Shown here: in pieces, positions 20,879-29,318 of the stretch
Numbering within the stretch: position 1 is the stretch's first letter
How the letters are laid out: each line of letters opens with the position of its first letter
Source: Gemmatimonadota bacterium
Lineage (GTDB): Bacteria; Gemmatimonadota; Gemmatimonadetes; Longimicrobiales; Gaopeijiaceae
Assembly: GCA_030827315.1 (NCBI GenBank)
Contig: JAURER010000001.1
Location: 1-64,000, forward strand
DNA: 64,000 nucleotides
Direction: 5' to 3'
The notes under the pieces: model-generated
Database searches by the model: none
What the model saw: the letters and a program-made list of their open reading frames with translations, nothing else
What the model was told of the DNA's origin: nothing
Translations under genes and position numbers: made by a program

Positions 20879-21559
20879 CTAGTCTTCGCGCCGCAGTGCG
20901 TCGAACGGCGCGTTCGCGTCCGTTGCGAAGCAGTAGAAGAAGCCGTTGCCACCCGTGGCCTGCAGGTTCTCCTGGCTGCACCCGCGGGAACCGTGCGCCG
21001 AGTTCCACGACGTGGGGTTCTCGCCGCCGCCCTGGCGGTCGTGGTGGCCGACACGCGCACTGCCCTCGCCGTTGCTCGTCCAGTTGGAGCAGGCGTCGTG
21101 GCCTTCGGCGGTATTCGCCGTGCCGTCGAGGTTCGAGCCCGTGAGGATGTCGTGCATGTTGGGCGTGTCGCCGCGACCGTTCACCATCGCGCCCTTCTCG
21201 GTGAGAATCGACTCCTTCGTGAGGTTAGCGTCGTCGGAGTGCAGCTGCGCCACCCCGCTGGCGATCAGGTCGCCGGCGTAGTTGTGCCACGGACCGCTGC
21301 CGATGCGGTCGCGCGCATGCACGGCGGCCTCGCCACCCATCGACACCGTGCTCAGGTAGGCGCGCCAGGTCAGGTCCCCGAAGCCGGCCGCGTAGGCGAG
21401 GTCCTGACAGCGCTGGTCCGCACCGGCGAGGCCGCCGAGGTTCGCGCCGTCACCGGGGCCTGCGCTCGTGATGAAGAAGCTCATGCTCGAGCTCTGGGCG
21501 GAGAGGGGAGAGGTGGCCAGAACGGCGAACAGTGCCGCTGCTGCGATCGCCTTCTTCAC
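20879..21559 (-). CDS. Secreted lectin-like (endostatin/C-type lectin fold) protein
   Basis: Exported protein of 226 residues. The signal peptide is VKKAIAAAALFAVLATSPLSAQ with cleavage near residue 21. The mature part begins SFFITSAGPGDGANLGGLAG, then ADQRCQDLAYAAGFGDLTWRAYLST, and has paired cysteines late in the chain (HDACSNW, SRGCSQEN, FFYCFA). This pattern resembles small secreted domains with an endostatin/C-type-lectin-like fold (DUF1554-like); ligand and role are unknown. The start is GTG at 21559 with AGGAG upstream. It is first in an apparent operon with the P1 peptidase and the sodium symporter. Confidence 0.7.
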   Translation of the reverse strand: MKKAIAAAALFAVLATSPLSAQSSSMSFFITSAGPGDGANLGGLAGADQRCQDLAYAAGFGDLTWRAYLSTVSMGGEAAVHARDRIGSGPWHNYAGDLIASGVAQLHSDDANLTKESILTEKGAMVNGRGDTPNMHDILTGSNLDGTANTAEGHDACSNWTSNGEGSARVGHHDRQGGGENPTSWNSAHGSRGCSQENLQATGGNGFFYCFATDANAPFDALRRED

Positions 21560-21865
21560 GGTCTTGCTCCTGGTGCGAGGGTCCAGCGGCCGAGGCGCGG
21601 CCGCGCGCGGGTGTCAGCGCAGGGGTGAATGTCCGGTGAGCGATGGGGCGCGGCAAGGCTGGGGATGCCGCGGAGGCACCGCACCTCACCCGGTGTCGGC
21701 GTCAGGTCGCAGCCCTGGCGCGGTCACGCGAGCGGAGCGTGGCCGGTACAATGCACCCCGCGTCGGCTTCGCGGAGCCGACGATCCCGGCCCTGGGGCCG
21801 TACGCGACATTCCGTTCGGGCGAGGGGATCTCTCTTCCGGTCCGGTGCGGACCCGTTCGTTCGGG
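21560..21865. other. Intergenic region between transketolase end and lectin-like gene start
   Basis: 306 bases without a supportable gene. It should hold the promoter of the lectin-like operon on the minus strand; no convincing -35/-10 pair was seen. A perfect hairpin at 21761-21782 (CGTCGGCT, loop TCGCGG, AGCCGACG) lies about 84 bases after the incoming transketolase stop... on the template side, where it would precede transcription termination only if messages from the lectin promoter side ran that way. It lacks a T tract, so its role is unclear. Confidence 0.4.
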
Positions 21866-24193
21866 CTAACGGGCCGTCGCGTCGAGGTACTTCCGGATCT
21901 GGGCGTACTGCCCCGCGCCGTCGAGTCCCGCCTCGTGGATCACCATCTCCCCGGCACCGCTGCCGAGGTAGTGACCTTTCATGAAGGGGTGCATCGTATG
22001 CCGGCGACCGAGGTCGGACTGGATCCACCGGTACATCGTGGGCAGGGTGAAGCCGGTGACGCCCATCGCCCGGCGCGCGACGCTGTCGTCGAAGACCTTC
22101 TTCCGCTCGGACTCCGGGAGCTTGTCAAAGAGTTCCGGGCTGGCGACGTACAGGATCTCCACGTTGACGCCGTCCTCCAGGAGGCGCGGGAGGGTGTCCT
22201 GGACGAAGGCGATCGTCACGCCCGAACCCTGAAGAACCAGGGTGACGTCCGGGTCGCCCTCTGCCGCCCTCAGCCGGTACACGCCGTTGGCGGCGGCGGC
22301 GGCGGGCGCCAGGCCGAGTGCGGCGCGATCCAGCACGGGCTCGGCCGGCCGCGTGACGAAGGGCACGATGACGGCGAACTCCGCGCGGAACGACGCCGCG
22401 ACGAGGGCCCAGATCTCCTGCGGCTCCCAAGGGGTCAGCGTCACCGCCGTGCCGGGCACGTAGTTCTCGATGTGCAGCTGAAGCGCCTGCGGATCGGCGT
22501 GCGTCGGGCCGTCCTCGCCGGTCTTCATGCCGGCGTGGCCGCACTGAAGGATGAACGGCGCATAGCGTCCCGGCGCCACGTCCTGCTTCATCTGCTGCGA
22601 GATCGCGTGGACGCGCGCGGGGATGTGTCCCAGCGGGCTGATGAATGCTCCGTACGATGCTCCTGCGCCACAGTGGTGTCCGAAGCCCGACACGCCGCTC
22701 AGGATGCACGCGAGACCGTCCTCGCAGATGCCGCCCAGGGTCAGGGTCCGGCTCTCCGGGTTGTCCGCGGCGTGGAAGTATCCGCCCGGGAATGACTTCG
22801 AGCCGACCGAGATCGCCGTGCTGTCGAGAAGGTCGGCCGCCCCGAGCAGGATGGCACCGTTGGATTTCTCGTTCAGATACCCGAGGACCGCGCCGAGCTG
22901 CGTCCGGAGGGGCGTTGTGGATCCGATCTCGAGAGCCAGCTCGGCCGGAACGGTGTCGGGGTCCGCGGCGCGGTAGATCCCCTCGATGTCCGGCGCCCCG
23001 GGACGCGCCGCGCGCTCGCGGGCGTCGAGCTCGTCACGCGCCACGCGCAGCCGTCGGGCCGCTTCGTGACAAACGTCGTCGGCCTCGCGGGCCAGAAAGT
23101 CACGGAGGGTCTCGAGGGTCGCCCAGTGCGCCGCCTCGACGGCCTCGAGGTCCCCCGGATCCCGGACCTGCGGCAGCGCCAAGGCCGCATCACCCAGCAA
23201 AGGACGCATCGCGTCGACGTAGCCCTCGCTCCCGGTCTTGTGCCCACCACCATGCGACTTTTTGCCGCTCACGCCGTAGCGCCAGCCCTTCTCCGTGCGG
23301 TACACCACCGCGGTCGGCTGGCCGTTGTCGATCTCCAGGGCGCGTCGCTGGCCGGTGAGCACCTGCCCCATGTCGAACCCATCCTTCACGTGCACGACGT
23401 TCCAGTCATGCAGATAGAAGAACTCCATCGGATCCCACTGAACGTATTCGCCGACGCGGTCACCTTCGCGTGTCACGCGGTCGGAATCGATCGAGGCCTG
23501 GTTCCAGTCGAGGTGGCAGATGGCGTTGTGCAGACCGGAAGAGCCCGCGGCCGCGACCGACTCGTAGACGCGTCCGGGCGTGAGCCCGCCTTCACCCTCC
23601 AGCATGTGGATTCGCGGGGCATCCTTCCCGAAGTAGTCGACGGCGCCGAACGCGAGGCCGATCGCCGCGCCCATGCCGACGCCGGACGGACCGGTGGCGA
23701 TGCGCACGAAGGGCGTCATGGGCGTCGGGTGCCCGTCGAGCGGCTTCGCTCCGAACTTCCGGAAGAGCGGGGTCGGGTGTGTCGGGTTGCGTCGGAAGCC
23801 CAGCAGGTCCTCCCAGCGTAGCCGGAGCCGGTCTTCCGAGGGAAGGAGGTCCGGGTCGGCGAGGCGCACCATCTCGTCGCGCAGCGCCCACATGGCATAG
23901 AGCCCGGTCGCCTTGTGCCCTGCCGCGAAGGTCAGGAGGTCCTGATCCTCCCGCAGCGGATCCCCGATGTCGTACTGCATGGTGGCGAACAGAGCACCGG
24001 TCATGATGTGACCGGCGGAGACCGAGCCACCGGGATGACCCGACTGCGAGAAGTTGAACTGGGTCGTCACCAGCGACCGGTAGATCAGGTCGAGGCGCGT
24101 CAGGAGGGCGAGGGATTCGCTCGACGCGATTCCCTCGTCCGCACGGTCGATTTCGATCCACACGGCCCTGCGGGGCCCGAACGCTCGGCTCAT
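21866..24193 (-). CDS. tkt: Transketolase
   Basis: Thiamine-diphosphate enzyme of 775 residues, by motif a transketolase of the pentose phosphate pathway. N-terminal domain: FSQSGHPGGSVSAGHIMTGA, TFAAGHKATGLYAMW and IHMLEGEGGLTPGRVYESVA, the last aligning with the diphosphate-binding GDG region. The central pyrimidine domain includes FPGGYFHAADNPESRTLTLG and GVSGFGHHCGAGASYGAFIS, and a C-terminal domain follows. It is about 100 residues longer than E. coli TktA and has E1-like features (LDWNQASID), so a divergent 2-oxo-acid dehydrogenase E1 is a weaker alternative. The ATG at 24193 (MSRAFGPRRAVWIEIDRAD) was chosen by domain limits. Confidence 0.85.
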   Translation of the reverse strand: MSRAFGPRRAVWIEIDRADEGIASSESLALLTRLDLIYRSLVTTQFNFSQSGHPGGSVSAGHIMTGALFATMQYDIGDPLREDQDLLTFAAGHKATGLYAMWALRDEMVRLADPDLLPSEDRLRLRWEDLLGFRRNPTHPTPLFRKFGAKPLDGHPTPMTPFVRIATGPSGVGMGAAIGLAFGAVDYFGKDAPRIHMLEGEGGLTPGRVYESVAAAGSSGLHNAICHLDWNQASIDSDRVTREGDRVGEYVQWDPMEFFYLHDWNVVHVKDGFDMGQVLTGQRRALEIDNGQPTAVVYRTEKGWRYGVSGKKSHGGGHKTGSEGYVDAMRPLLGDAALALPQVRDPGDLEAVEAAHWATLETLRDFLAREADDVCHEAARRLRVARDELDARERAARPGAPDIEGIYRAADPDTVPAELALEIGSTTPLRTQLGAVLGYLNEKSNGAILLGAADLLDSTAISVGSKSFPGGYFHAADNPESRTLTLGGICEDGLACILSGVSGFGHHCGAGASYGAFISPLGHIPARVHAISQQMKQDVAPGRYAPFILQCGHAGMKTGEDGPTHADPQALQLHIENYVPGTAVTLTPWEPQEIWALVAASFRAEFAVIVPFVTRPAEPVLDRAALGLAPAAAAANGVYRLRAAEGDPDVTLVLQGSGVTIAFVQDTLPRLLEDGVNVEILYVASPELFDKLPESERKKVFDDSVARRAMGVTGFTLPTMYRWIQSDLGRRHTMHPFMKGHYLGSGAGEMVIHEAGLDGAGQYAQIRKYLDATAR

Positions 24194-24227
24194 TGATCGT
24201 CTTTCTTCGGCTTGGGGAAGTGGGCGG

Positions 24228-24353
24228 CTACAGAGACAGGCCGACGCCGGAATGGAGGAAGGAGGCGAAGCCGTCGGCATCGTGCGCGGCCCCGGTTCCG
24301 ATTCGGGAGATGCGGTCGGCGAAAGGTGGGGCGGTCGGGGCGAGCGTGGTCAT
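24228..24353 (-). CDS. Possible 41-aa leader or small protein upstream of transketolase
   Basis: The 300-base gap between transketolase and the histidine kinase (24194-24493) holds one small minus-strand ORF from ATG 24353, 41 codons, starting MTTLAPTAPPFADRISRIGT and ending 34 bases before the transketolase ATG. Codon third positions are GC-rich, but no ribosome site is visible and no family is recognised. It could be a small protein, a leader, or chance. Nothing else was seen in the gap apart from a purine-rich stretch before the kinase start. Confidence 0.3.
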   Translation of the reverse strand: MTTLAPTAPPFADRISRIGTGAAHDADGFASFLHSGVGLSL

Positions 24354-24493
24354 GGGGCGATTTCGAAACGAACACGTCTTCGGGGGGAGGGCCGCGTGGG
24401 CGGGATGCGCCGGCGTGAAAAGTAACTCTCTCCCGGGCCAAGATTCGAGCCGACCCGTTGCCGCCCGCATCGCCTCGGGGGATCTTCCGAGCC

Positions 24494-26299
24494 ATGCAGT
24501 CCATCGCCCTCCCGGCCGCCACCACCGAGCTCGCCGCCGCCTGGCTGCAGCTCGTCGTGACGCTCGGTCTCGTCGTGCTCTGCGGAGTACTGAACCGGCG
24601 CTATCGTCGTCGGTACTTCGGGCTCTGGGCCATGGCCTGGGCGGTCTACGCGCTTCGCCTCGGGGCCATCATCACCTTCCTCACCACCGGAAGGACGGCG
24701 TGGCTGTTCTGGCACCAGGTCGCCACGGGATGGACCGCCGCCGCGCTCCTCTGGGCTTCCCTCGTCTTTGCTCAGCGCGTCGAGTGGCGGCGCGGCTTCG
24801 GTCTGATCGCCCTCTTTCCGGTCGCGTGGTCGTTCGTCGCCATCTACGTGCTCGAAAGCTTCTTCTGGGCCGCCGGGCCGATGATCGCGTTCCTCAGCCT
24901 GACCACCGCGGCGGCCGGCTGGGCCTTCCTGCGCTACGACCGCCTGGTGCATTCGCCAGCGGGCCGCTTCCTGGCCGTCGTCCTCTTCCTCTGGGCCCTC
25001 CATCACCTCGACTACCCGATCCTTCGCGCGCAGGGGGCGTGGAACCCCTGGGGCTACTACCTCGACGTCACGTTCGAGATCGCGACGGGTCTGGGCATCC
25101 TGCTGCTCGTGCTCGAGGATCTGGACCAGGGACTCAACAGCCTGACGTCGCTCTCGGGCGAGCTGCAGGGCGGCCGCCGAGGGGAGCCGCTCGCCGAGGC
25201 CATGCTGAGACGGGCGCTTTCCCTGCGCGGGGTACACGGGTCCGCGCTCTGGATCGCCACGGGCGCGGGCGGCCGCTTCGTGCAGGGCGCCGGCGTCGCG
25301 GCGCTGTGGCCGTTCGAGGGCGCGCCGCCGGCGGCGCTGCGTGGCGTCGAGCGTGTGCGGGCCGACGGGGTCCCGCACGTGTCCCGGGATCTCGCGCGTG
25401 GCGGCGCGGGCCGGAACCGGAGCAGGCCGGGAGACCAGCACGCCTACACCGCGGCACTCCCGGTGATCGCGGACGAGGTGGTCGTGGGCGCGCTGGTGGT
25501 GGTGGGTGAGGCGCGCGACCCCTTCACCGTGCTGGACAACCGTTTCCTTCTCGCCTTCGGGCACCAGGTCGGCGCGGCGCTGGCCAACGAGGACCTCACA
25601 CGGGACCTGCGGTCGCGTACCGAGGAGCTCGAACGCCTTCAGGCGCGCATGGTCCATCAGCACGAGGAGGAGCGGAACCGGCTCTGGCGCGAGCTGCACG
25701 ATGAGACCGCGCAGGTGCTCGCCGCCCTGAACCTCCAGCTAGGCGTCCTCGCGGAACGCAGCGACGACACTGTGGCCCCGGCGGTGGAAAGAGCGCGTAC
25801 GTTGCTGGCCGAGGGGATCAAGAGCATCCGGAGCGTGACGCGCGACCTGCGCCCCGTGGCGTTGGACGATCTGGGCCTGCTTCCTTCCCTGCGCGCCCTC
25901 GCGAGGGACTACCATGAGTCCGGCCGAATCGAGATCGTGTTCGTGCCGCCGAAGGAAACACTTCCCGAGCTCGCCTCCGAAGGGGAAGCCGCGTTGTACA
26001 GGGCCATGCAGGAAGCGCTCGCCAACTCGGTCCGCCACGCCGGAGCGAGCCGGATCGTGGTGATGCTGGACGCCGGGCCGCAGAGTGTCACGTTGACGGT
26101 GGAAGACGACGGACCCGGCTTTCCCGCCGATGCGACCTCACGGCTGCGCAGTCGGGGGGGGCTGGCCGGGATCCGGGAACGCATCACGGCTCTGGGTGGC
26201 GCCTTTTCCATCGCAAACGGCGACGGGGGGGGCGCAGTCGTGCGGGTGGTCGTGCCTTCGGTAGACGCGAGAACAGCGAGCAAGGTGAGTGTGCGATGA
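24494..26299 (+). CDS. Membrane sensor histidine kinase (7TM-like, GAF, HisKA_3)
   Basis: NarX/DesK-type sensor kinase of 601 residues. Residues 1-205 have about seven hydrophobic helices (first TTELAAAWLQLVVTLGLVVL). Residues about 230-385 look like a GAF sensor domain. A coiled segment (RTEELERLQARMVHQHEEER) leads to the HisKA_3 dimer helix with the phospho-acceptor His402 in ELHDETAQVLAALN. The ATPase shows NSVRHAGASRI (N box), VEDDGPGFP (G1) and GGLAGIRERITALGG (G2). The signal is unknown. The stop overlaps the response regulator start by ATGA, so the pair is coupled. The ATG at 24494 was chosen since the membrane domain starts directly after it. Confidence 0.93.
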   Translation: MQSIALPAATTELAAAWLQLVVTLGLVVLCGVLNRRYRRRYFGLWAMAWAVYALRLGAIITFLTTGRTAWLFWHQVATGWTAAALLWASLVFAQRVEWRRGFGLIALFPVAWSFVAIYVLESFFWAAGPMIAFLSLTTAAAGWAFLRYDRLVHSPAGRFLAVVLFLWALHHLDYPILRAQGAWNPWGYYLDVTFEIATGLGILLLVLEDLDQGLNSLTSLSGELQGGRRGEPLAEAMLRRALSLRGVHGSALWIATGAGGRFVQGAGVAALWPFEGAPPAALRGVERVRADGVPHVSRDLARGGAGRNRSRPGDQHAYTAALPVIADEVVVGALVVVGEARDPFTVLDNRFLLAFGHQVGAALANEDLTRDLRSRTEELERLQARMVHQHEEERNRLWRELHDETAQVLAALNLQLGVLAERSDDTVAPAVERARTLLAEGIKSIRSVTRDLRPVALDDLGLLPSLRALARDYHESGRIEIVFVPPKETLPELASEGEAALYRAMQEALANSVRHAGASRIVVMLDAGPQSVTLTVEDDGPGFPADATSRLRSRGGLAGIRERITALGGAFSIANGDGGGAVVRVVVPSVDARTASKVSVR

Positions 26300-26961
26300 G
26301 TGACTCGGGACTTCGGGTGGTGATTGCGGACGACCATACGGTCGTGCGCCAGGGGATCCGTGGGGTGCTCGAGGGAGTGGACGGCCTGGTGGTGGTCGGC
26401 GAGGCCGGAGACGGAGACCATGCGCTGGCGCTCACCCGCGAGCTCGGACCCGACGTCGTCGTGCTCGACGTGAACATGCCCGGGCGCACCGGCCTCGAGG
26501 TGGCGGGAGCGCTGCGCGACGAGGGCTCCGGTACGCGCGTGCTCATGCTGTCCATGCACGACGATCCCGAATACGTGCTCCAGGCGGTACGCGCGGGGGC
26601 GGACGGATACGTTCTTAAGGACGTGGCGCCGTCGGAGCTGCGCGACGCGGTGAAGGCGGTGCACGAGGGGCGCGAGTACTTCACGGCGCGCGTCACGCAG
26701 CAGCTCAGCGTGGGGCTCAGAAAGGAGATCGAGGCGGAACACCTGCGCATGCGACTCGAGTCGCTGACGCCCCGCGAGCGGGAAGTCCTCCTGCTCGTCG
26801 CCGACGGGCTGACGAACAGGGAGATCGGCGATCGCCTCGACATCTCGCCCCGCACCGTCGAGACCCATCGCGAGCGCGTGATGGGCAAGCTGCGCATCCG
26901 GACGGTCGCGGGCCTCACGCGATTCGTCGTTCAGCACGGGCTGGACCAGGACCTGACGTAG
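26296..26961 (+). CDS. NarL/FixJ-family response regulator
   Basis: Two-domain DNA-binding response regulator of 221 residues, partner of the overlapping kinase. The receiver domain (about 6-125) has the acidic pair in VVIADDHTVVRQG, phospho-acceptor Asp58 in VVVLDVNMPG, the switch serine in LMLSMHD and lysine in GYVLKDVAP. A linker helix leads to a LuxR-type HTH (about 155-215): LTPREREVLLLVADGLTNRE followed by SPRTVETHRERVMGKL. Target genes are unknown; the membrane-protein gene 157 bases downstream is one candidate. Confidence 0.96.
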   Translation: MSDSGLRVVIADDHTVVRQGIRGVLEGVDGLVVVGEAGDGDHALALTRELGPDVVVLDVNMPGRTGLEVAGALRDEGSGTRVLMLSMHDDPEYVLQAVRAGADGYVLKDVAPSELRDAVKAVHEGREYFTARVTQQLSVGLRKEIEAEHLRMRLESLTPREREVLLLVADGLTNREIGDRLDISPRTVETHRERVMGKLRIRTVAGLTRFVVQHGLDQDLT

Positions 26962-27118
26962 GCGCCCGGGCGCGGCGACCCTCCGTTTCCGGGCGGGCCG
27001 CGTCTCCGATCGAATTACGGGACTCTCCCCATGCGGGGGGCGTACTTCCCCGAATTTCGCCGGTGGCCGACCCGTTCCAGCTTACTGTGGAACCCTTCGT
27101 CCGATTCGCGGAAGCATC

Positions 27119-27835
27119 ATGCCGACGTTCGTGCACTACATCCCGGTCTTCACCACCATCCTCGCCGTACTCTTCGCGCCGGTGGTGTTCCGACGGTGGC
27201 GCGAGCGAAGGCCCGCACCGCACCTCCTCTGGTGGGCGATGGGTATCACGCTGTACGGCGTCGGTACCTTCACCGAGGGGTTCACGACGCTCTTCGGCTG
27301 GAACGAGGTCATCTTCCGCAGCTGGTACATCTCCGGCGCGCTCCTCGGCGGTTGGCCGCTGGCTCAGGGCACGGTGTACCTGATGTTCCCCCGACGGACG
27401 GCCCACGTCATGGCGTCCGTGGTCGGGGTGGTCGTCCTGGCCGGCGCGACCGCCGTGCTCCTCTCTCCCATCGACATGTCCGTCGTCGAGCCGCACCGGC
27501 TGACGGGGCGCGTCATGGAGTGGCGGGAGGCGAGGCTCTTCAGTCCGTTCGTGAACCTGTACGCCGCGATTTTCCTCATCGGGGGTGCCGCCCTGTCGGC
27601 GTGGCGCTACCGCACGGACACCTCCCTCCGACACCGGTTCGTCGGCAACTGCTACATCGCCTTCGGTGCGCTCCTGCCGGGCATCGGCGGGACGGCCACG
27701 AGGTTCGGCTACACGGAAGTGCTCTACGTGATGGAGCTCATCGGGCTCACGATGATCTGGATCGGCTACTCGTACAGCGTCCGGGTGCCGGGCGAAGTGC
27801 CGGCCAGCGGCCGGCCTGCCCCCGCGACCGCATGA
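27119..27835 (+). CDS. Seven-helix membrane protein resembling the kinase sensor domain
   Basis: Integral membrane protein of 238 residues with about seven hydrophobic helices and no enzymatic domain. The family is not recognised. Helix 1 (IPVFTTILAVLFAPVVF) is followed by a basic linker RRWRERRPAPH, then LLWWAMGITLYGVGTFTEG and WYISGALLGGWPLAQGTVYL. The kinase at 24494 shows the same arrangement: one helix, basic linker NRRYRRRYF, GLWAMAWAVYALRLGA, and an Ala/Trp-rich third helix. It may thus be a free-standing version of the kinase's sensor module. ATG at 27119; it ends 43 bases before the convergent small gene. Confidence 0.75.
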   Translation: MPTFVHYIPVFTTILAVLFAPVVFRRWRERRPAPHLLWWAMGITLYGVGTFTEGFTTLFGWNEVIFRSWYISGALLGGWPLAQGTVYLMFPRRTAHVMASVVGVVVLAGATAVLLSPIDMSVVEPHRLTGRVMEWREARLFSPFVNLYAAIFLIGGAALSAWRYRTDTSLRHRFVGNCYIAFGALLPGIGGTATRFGYTEVLYVMELIGLTMIWIGYSYSVRVPGEVPASGRPAPATA

Positions 27836-27878
27836 GGTACCGCGCGGCCGTGGCGTCGGGGTGACCGGCGCGCGACCG

Positions 27879-28031
27879 CTACTTCTTCTTTCCGATCTTC
27901 AGCCACTTGAGGGGGTCCGGACCCGACCTGTCCCAGGGCGGCGTCGGCTTCGGCTCGGGCGGACGCTTCGGCGGGGTGGTGTCGCAAGGGCCCTTCGGAA
28001 CTTCGATCTTCGGTGACTTCCTGGTGGCCAT
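27879..28031 (-). CDS. Lys/Pro-rich 50-residue protein
   Basis: Short gene of 51 codons including stop. The ATG at 28031 is preceded by a strong GAGGAG ribosome site with 5-6 bases spacing. The product starts MATRKSPKIEVPKGPCD, is rich in proline and lysine in the middle (PPKRPPEPKPTPPWD), and ends DPLKWLKIGKKK. It is strongly basic, has one cysteine, and has no signal peptide or membrane helix. Codon use is GC3-rich. It is not a family I recognise; a nucleic-acid- or membrane-surface-binding role is conceivable from charge alone. It lies between the convergent membrane-protein gene and the envelope operon beginning at 33337, 86 bases after that operon's last gene. Confidence 0.7.
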   Translation of the reverse strand: MATRKSPKIEVPKGPCDTTPPKRPPEPKPTPPWDRSGPDPLKWLKIGKKK

Positions 28032-28117
28032 GTCTCTCCTCGGGTCATCTGGACCTACGTGGGCGAGGCGCCGACGGATTCACCCCGGCTTCGGATCGCG
28101 CGGGGCCGGGGCGCAGT

Positions 28118-29305
28118 TCAGAAGAAGATCGAACCCGAGAGGTACCCGATGGCGGGGACCGAGCCGTACTCGGATCCTGGCGAGAACGGGCCGCTCGATC
28201 CGGCGCCTCCGCCCAGGAAGAGGCCCAGGCGGGTCGACGCGGACTCGGTGGTAGACCACGATACGCCGGGTGCGACGAGCACGCTGGGGTCGAGAAGGTT
28301 GGTGAGCGCAAGCGCGTCGACGGCGATGAGCGGGTGCACCTGCCAGCTCGCCTGCGCCGCCAGCGTCCACTGCCCGAGCACCTGCAGGTCTCCGCGCCCG
28401 TAGGCCTGAGACTGGACGACCCCGAGAAGTCTGTCTGCCGACGCCGCGCCGTACCCGTCATACTGCACCTCGAGGATCGCGAACAGATCTCTTCCGGCCG
28501 GCTGGAAGAACCGGTCGAGTCCCGCCGATCCCCGGAGTACCGCCCCTCCACCGGCGTCACGGCGCACGGACAGTTCGCTTCGGATGGAGGTGGCGCCGAT
28601 GGCGCCCGTCGTGAAGAGGGCCCCCGCGGCTTCGTCGTGCAGCATGCCGCCCCACCCTCCGAAGGCCCAGGTACCGCGCGACGTCGCGACTCTGGCCAGG
28701 GCGGTCACGGTCGTGCCCGCGGGCGTCTCCGCCGCGCGCACCACGGCTTCGATCTCCGAGAACGGGCCCGTGGAGGCGCGTACGCGCAGGGCGTCCACGC
28801 CGCCGCGGTACGCACGGAACGGGTCCGACGGATCGAACGGGGCGAAGGGGTCGGCCGGCGTGAGGAGGAGCGTGGTCGCCCAGGAGATGGTCTGTCGTCC
28901 GACCCCGACCTCGAGGGGCCCGCGTGTCCAGCGGAGCGCCAGTCGGTCGAACCTGTGACGCCACGAGCTTCGGCCTGACTCGTGGAGGTCCCAGTCGAGG
29001 GGAAGCCAGTCGGTCGAAACCCGACTCCCGCCCGGAGTCGTGATGCCGAATCCTCCTTCGGCCGGCTGCCGCTGGAGGACGTGCTCGTACGCGGCCTCGA
29101 ACGTCAGCGCCCCGGGATCCCAGTTCAGCATGACCCGGCCTCGACCGAACCAGGTCGCTCCGGCATCCACGAGGTCGGAGTCACCCGCGTAGGACCCCAC
29201 CCCCAGAGCGTAGCCGCGGACCTCGAGCTGGCCTTGCGCCGTGATGGGCGAGGCCAGCCAGAGCGCCCCGAGAGCGGCCGCCTGGAAGAATCGCGGGGTC
29301 GACAT
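28118..29305 (-). CDS. Outer-membrane beta-barrel protein of envelope operon
   Basis: Exported protein of 395 residues. The signal peptide is MSTPRFFQAAALGALWLASP followed by ITAQG. The mature chain consists of alternating hydrophobic/polar strands with Gly and aromatic residues (ARVMLNW-like, LALRWTRGPLEVGVGRQTISW) and ends in the aromatic GYLSGSIFF, where a terminal Phe is the usual barrel-insertion signal. It has no TonB-plug domain. It is the last gene of the run LolA-like/permease/permease/ATPase/barrel and starts 13 bases after the ATPase stop. A role as the outer-membrane partner of that system is inferred. Confidence 0.78.
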   Translation of the reverse strand: MSTPRFFQAAALGALWLASPITAQGQLEVRGYALGVGSYAGDSDLVDAGATWFGRGRVMLNWDPGALTFEAAYEHVLQRQPAEGGFGITTPGGSRVSTDWLPLDWDLHESGRSSWRHRFDRLALRWTRGPLEVGVGRQTISWATTLLLTPADPFAPFDPSDPFRAYRGGVDALRVRASTGPFSEIEAVVRAAETPAGTTVTALARVATSRGTWAFGGWGGMLHDEAAGALFTTGAIGATSIRSELSVRRDAGGGAVLRGSAGLDRFFQPAGRDLFAILEVQYDGYGAASADRLLGVVQSQAYGRGDLQVLGQWTLAAQASWQVHPLIAVDALALTNLLDPSVLVAPGVSWSTTESASTRLGLFLGGGAGSSGPFSPGSEYGSVPAIGYLSGSIFF

Positions 29306-29318
29306 CGGCCGTCTCGGG

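Noticed and set aside
21761-21782. Rho-independent terminator of transketolase
   Set aside because: The hairpin is perfect but transketolase is read leftward and ends at 21866, so the hairpin is downstream, yet without a T tract on that strand; left as an unassigned hairpin.
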